Source: Dehalococcoidia bacterium (GTDB lineage: Bacteria; Chloroflexota; Dehalococcoidia; Lucifugimonadales; Lucifugimonadaceae). From it: a stretch of DNA of 64,000 nucleotides. A program made the translations under genes and the position numbers. The stretch spans positions 151,893-215,892 of the forward strand of contig JANQQP010000019.1 of the NCBI GenBank assembly GCA_028285005.1, given 5' to 3'. The notes under the pieces are model-generated. The model was not told where the DNA came from. It did not search any database and was given only the letters and a program-made list of their open reading frames with translations. This document shows, piece by piece, positions 63,337-64,000 of this stretch. The stretch's first letter is position 1. Every line of letters begins with the position of its first letter.

Positions 63337-64000
<664 letters not shown>

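Overview
The window looks like chromosomal core from a moderately GC-rich, free-living heterotrophic bacterium. I favour the phylum Chloroflexota, class Dehalococcoidia (SAR202-like). The pointers are a 16S rRNA gene with no 23S gene behind it, an hrcA-dnaJ-prmA-rsmE cluster, a Pro/Thr-rich secreted protein beside an S-layer-like giant, a ycf45-type R3H ATPase, and many organic-acid and CoA-ester catabolic genes. This is inference: only about 85 nt of 16S rRNA lie inside the window, so taxonomy could not be checked. I see no insertion sequence, prophage, integrase or CRISPR array, and coding is dense on both strands.

Layout. 1-13.2 kb: radC (cut by the left edge), a UxuA-like sugar-acid dehydratase, a DUF971 protein, a Gfo/Idh/MocA oxidoreductase, an ECF sigma factor with a membrane von Willebrand protein, two cation/proton antiporters (one fused to a rhodanese domain interrupted by an in-frame UGA), a deacylase, a dipeptidase, a membrane LuxR-type regulator and an HpcH/HpaI aldolase. 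13.3-22.5 kb: a lipoprotein, surE, NIPSNAP, an MFS transporter, a thiolase-DUF35 pair, argF, der, plsY, gpsA. 22.5-26.6 kb: the heat-shock operon hrcA-dnaJ-prmA-rsmE under a CIRCE-like operator. 26.7-32.3 kb: a degenerate metallo-beta-lactamase-fold protein and two secreted surface proteins. 32.4-42.9 kb: rho, pyrG, gatC-gatA, a lipoprotein, gamma carbonic anhydrase, argS, an amidase with a tiny coupled ORF, and a SpoU methyltransferase. 43-49.4 kb: tRNA-Pro, a pseudopilin, prfB with a programmed frameshift, a peptide/nickel-type ABC importer without ATPases, and a Nudix hydrolase. 49.4-60.3 kb: a GarL/GarR-like pair, a serine hydrolase, a SAT-like acetyltransferase, tmk, the R3H ATPase, pdxT-pdxS, an alpha/beta hydrolase and phosphofructokinase. 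60.3-64 kb: tRNA-Ile, a cupin, an O-antigen-ligase-like protein, and the 3' end of 16S rRNA with its own terminator.

Most interesting leads. (1) A UGA codon stands at a cysteine position in the rhodanese active-site loop of the antiporter fusion. The rhodanese frame continues intact behind it and a short stem-loop follows, so this is a candidate selenoprotein. (2) An uncharacterised secreted domain occurs three times in two different exported proteins. (3) rho appears to start at CTG. (4) A 53-codon ORF coupled to an amidase resembles the tail of AtzG/GatC-type small subunits. (5) Several family members lack signature residues: phosphofructokinase, OTCase, the metallo-beta-lactamase-fold protein and the thiolase.
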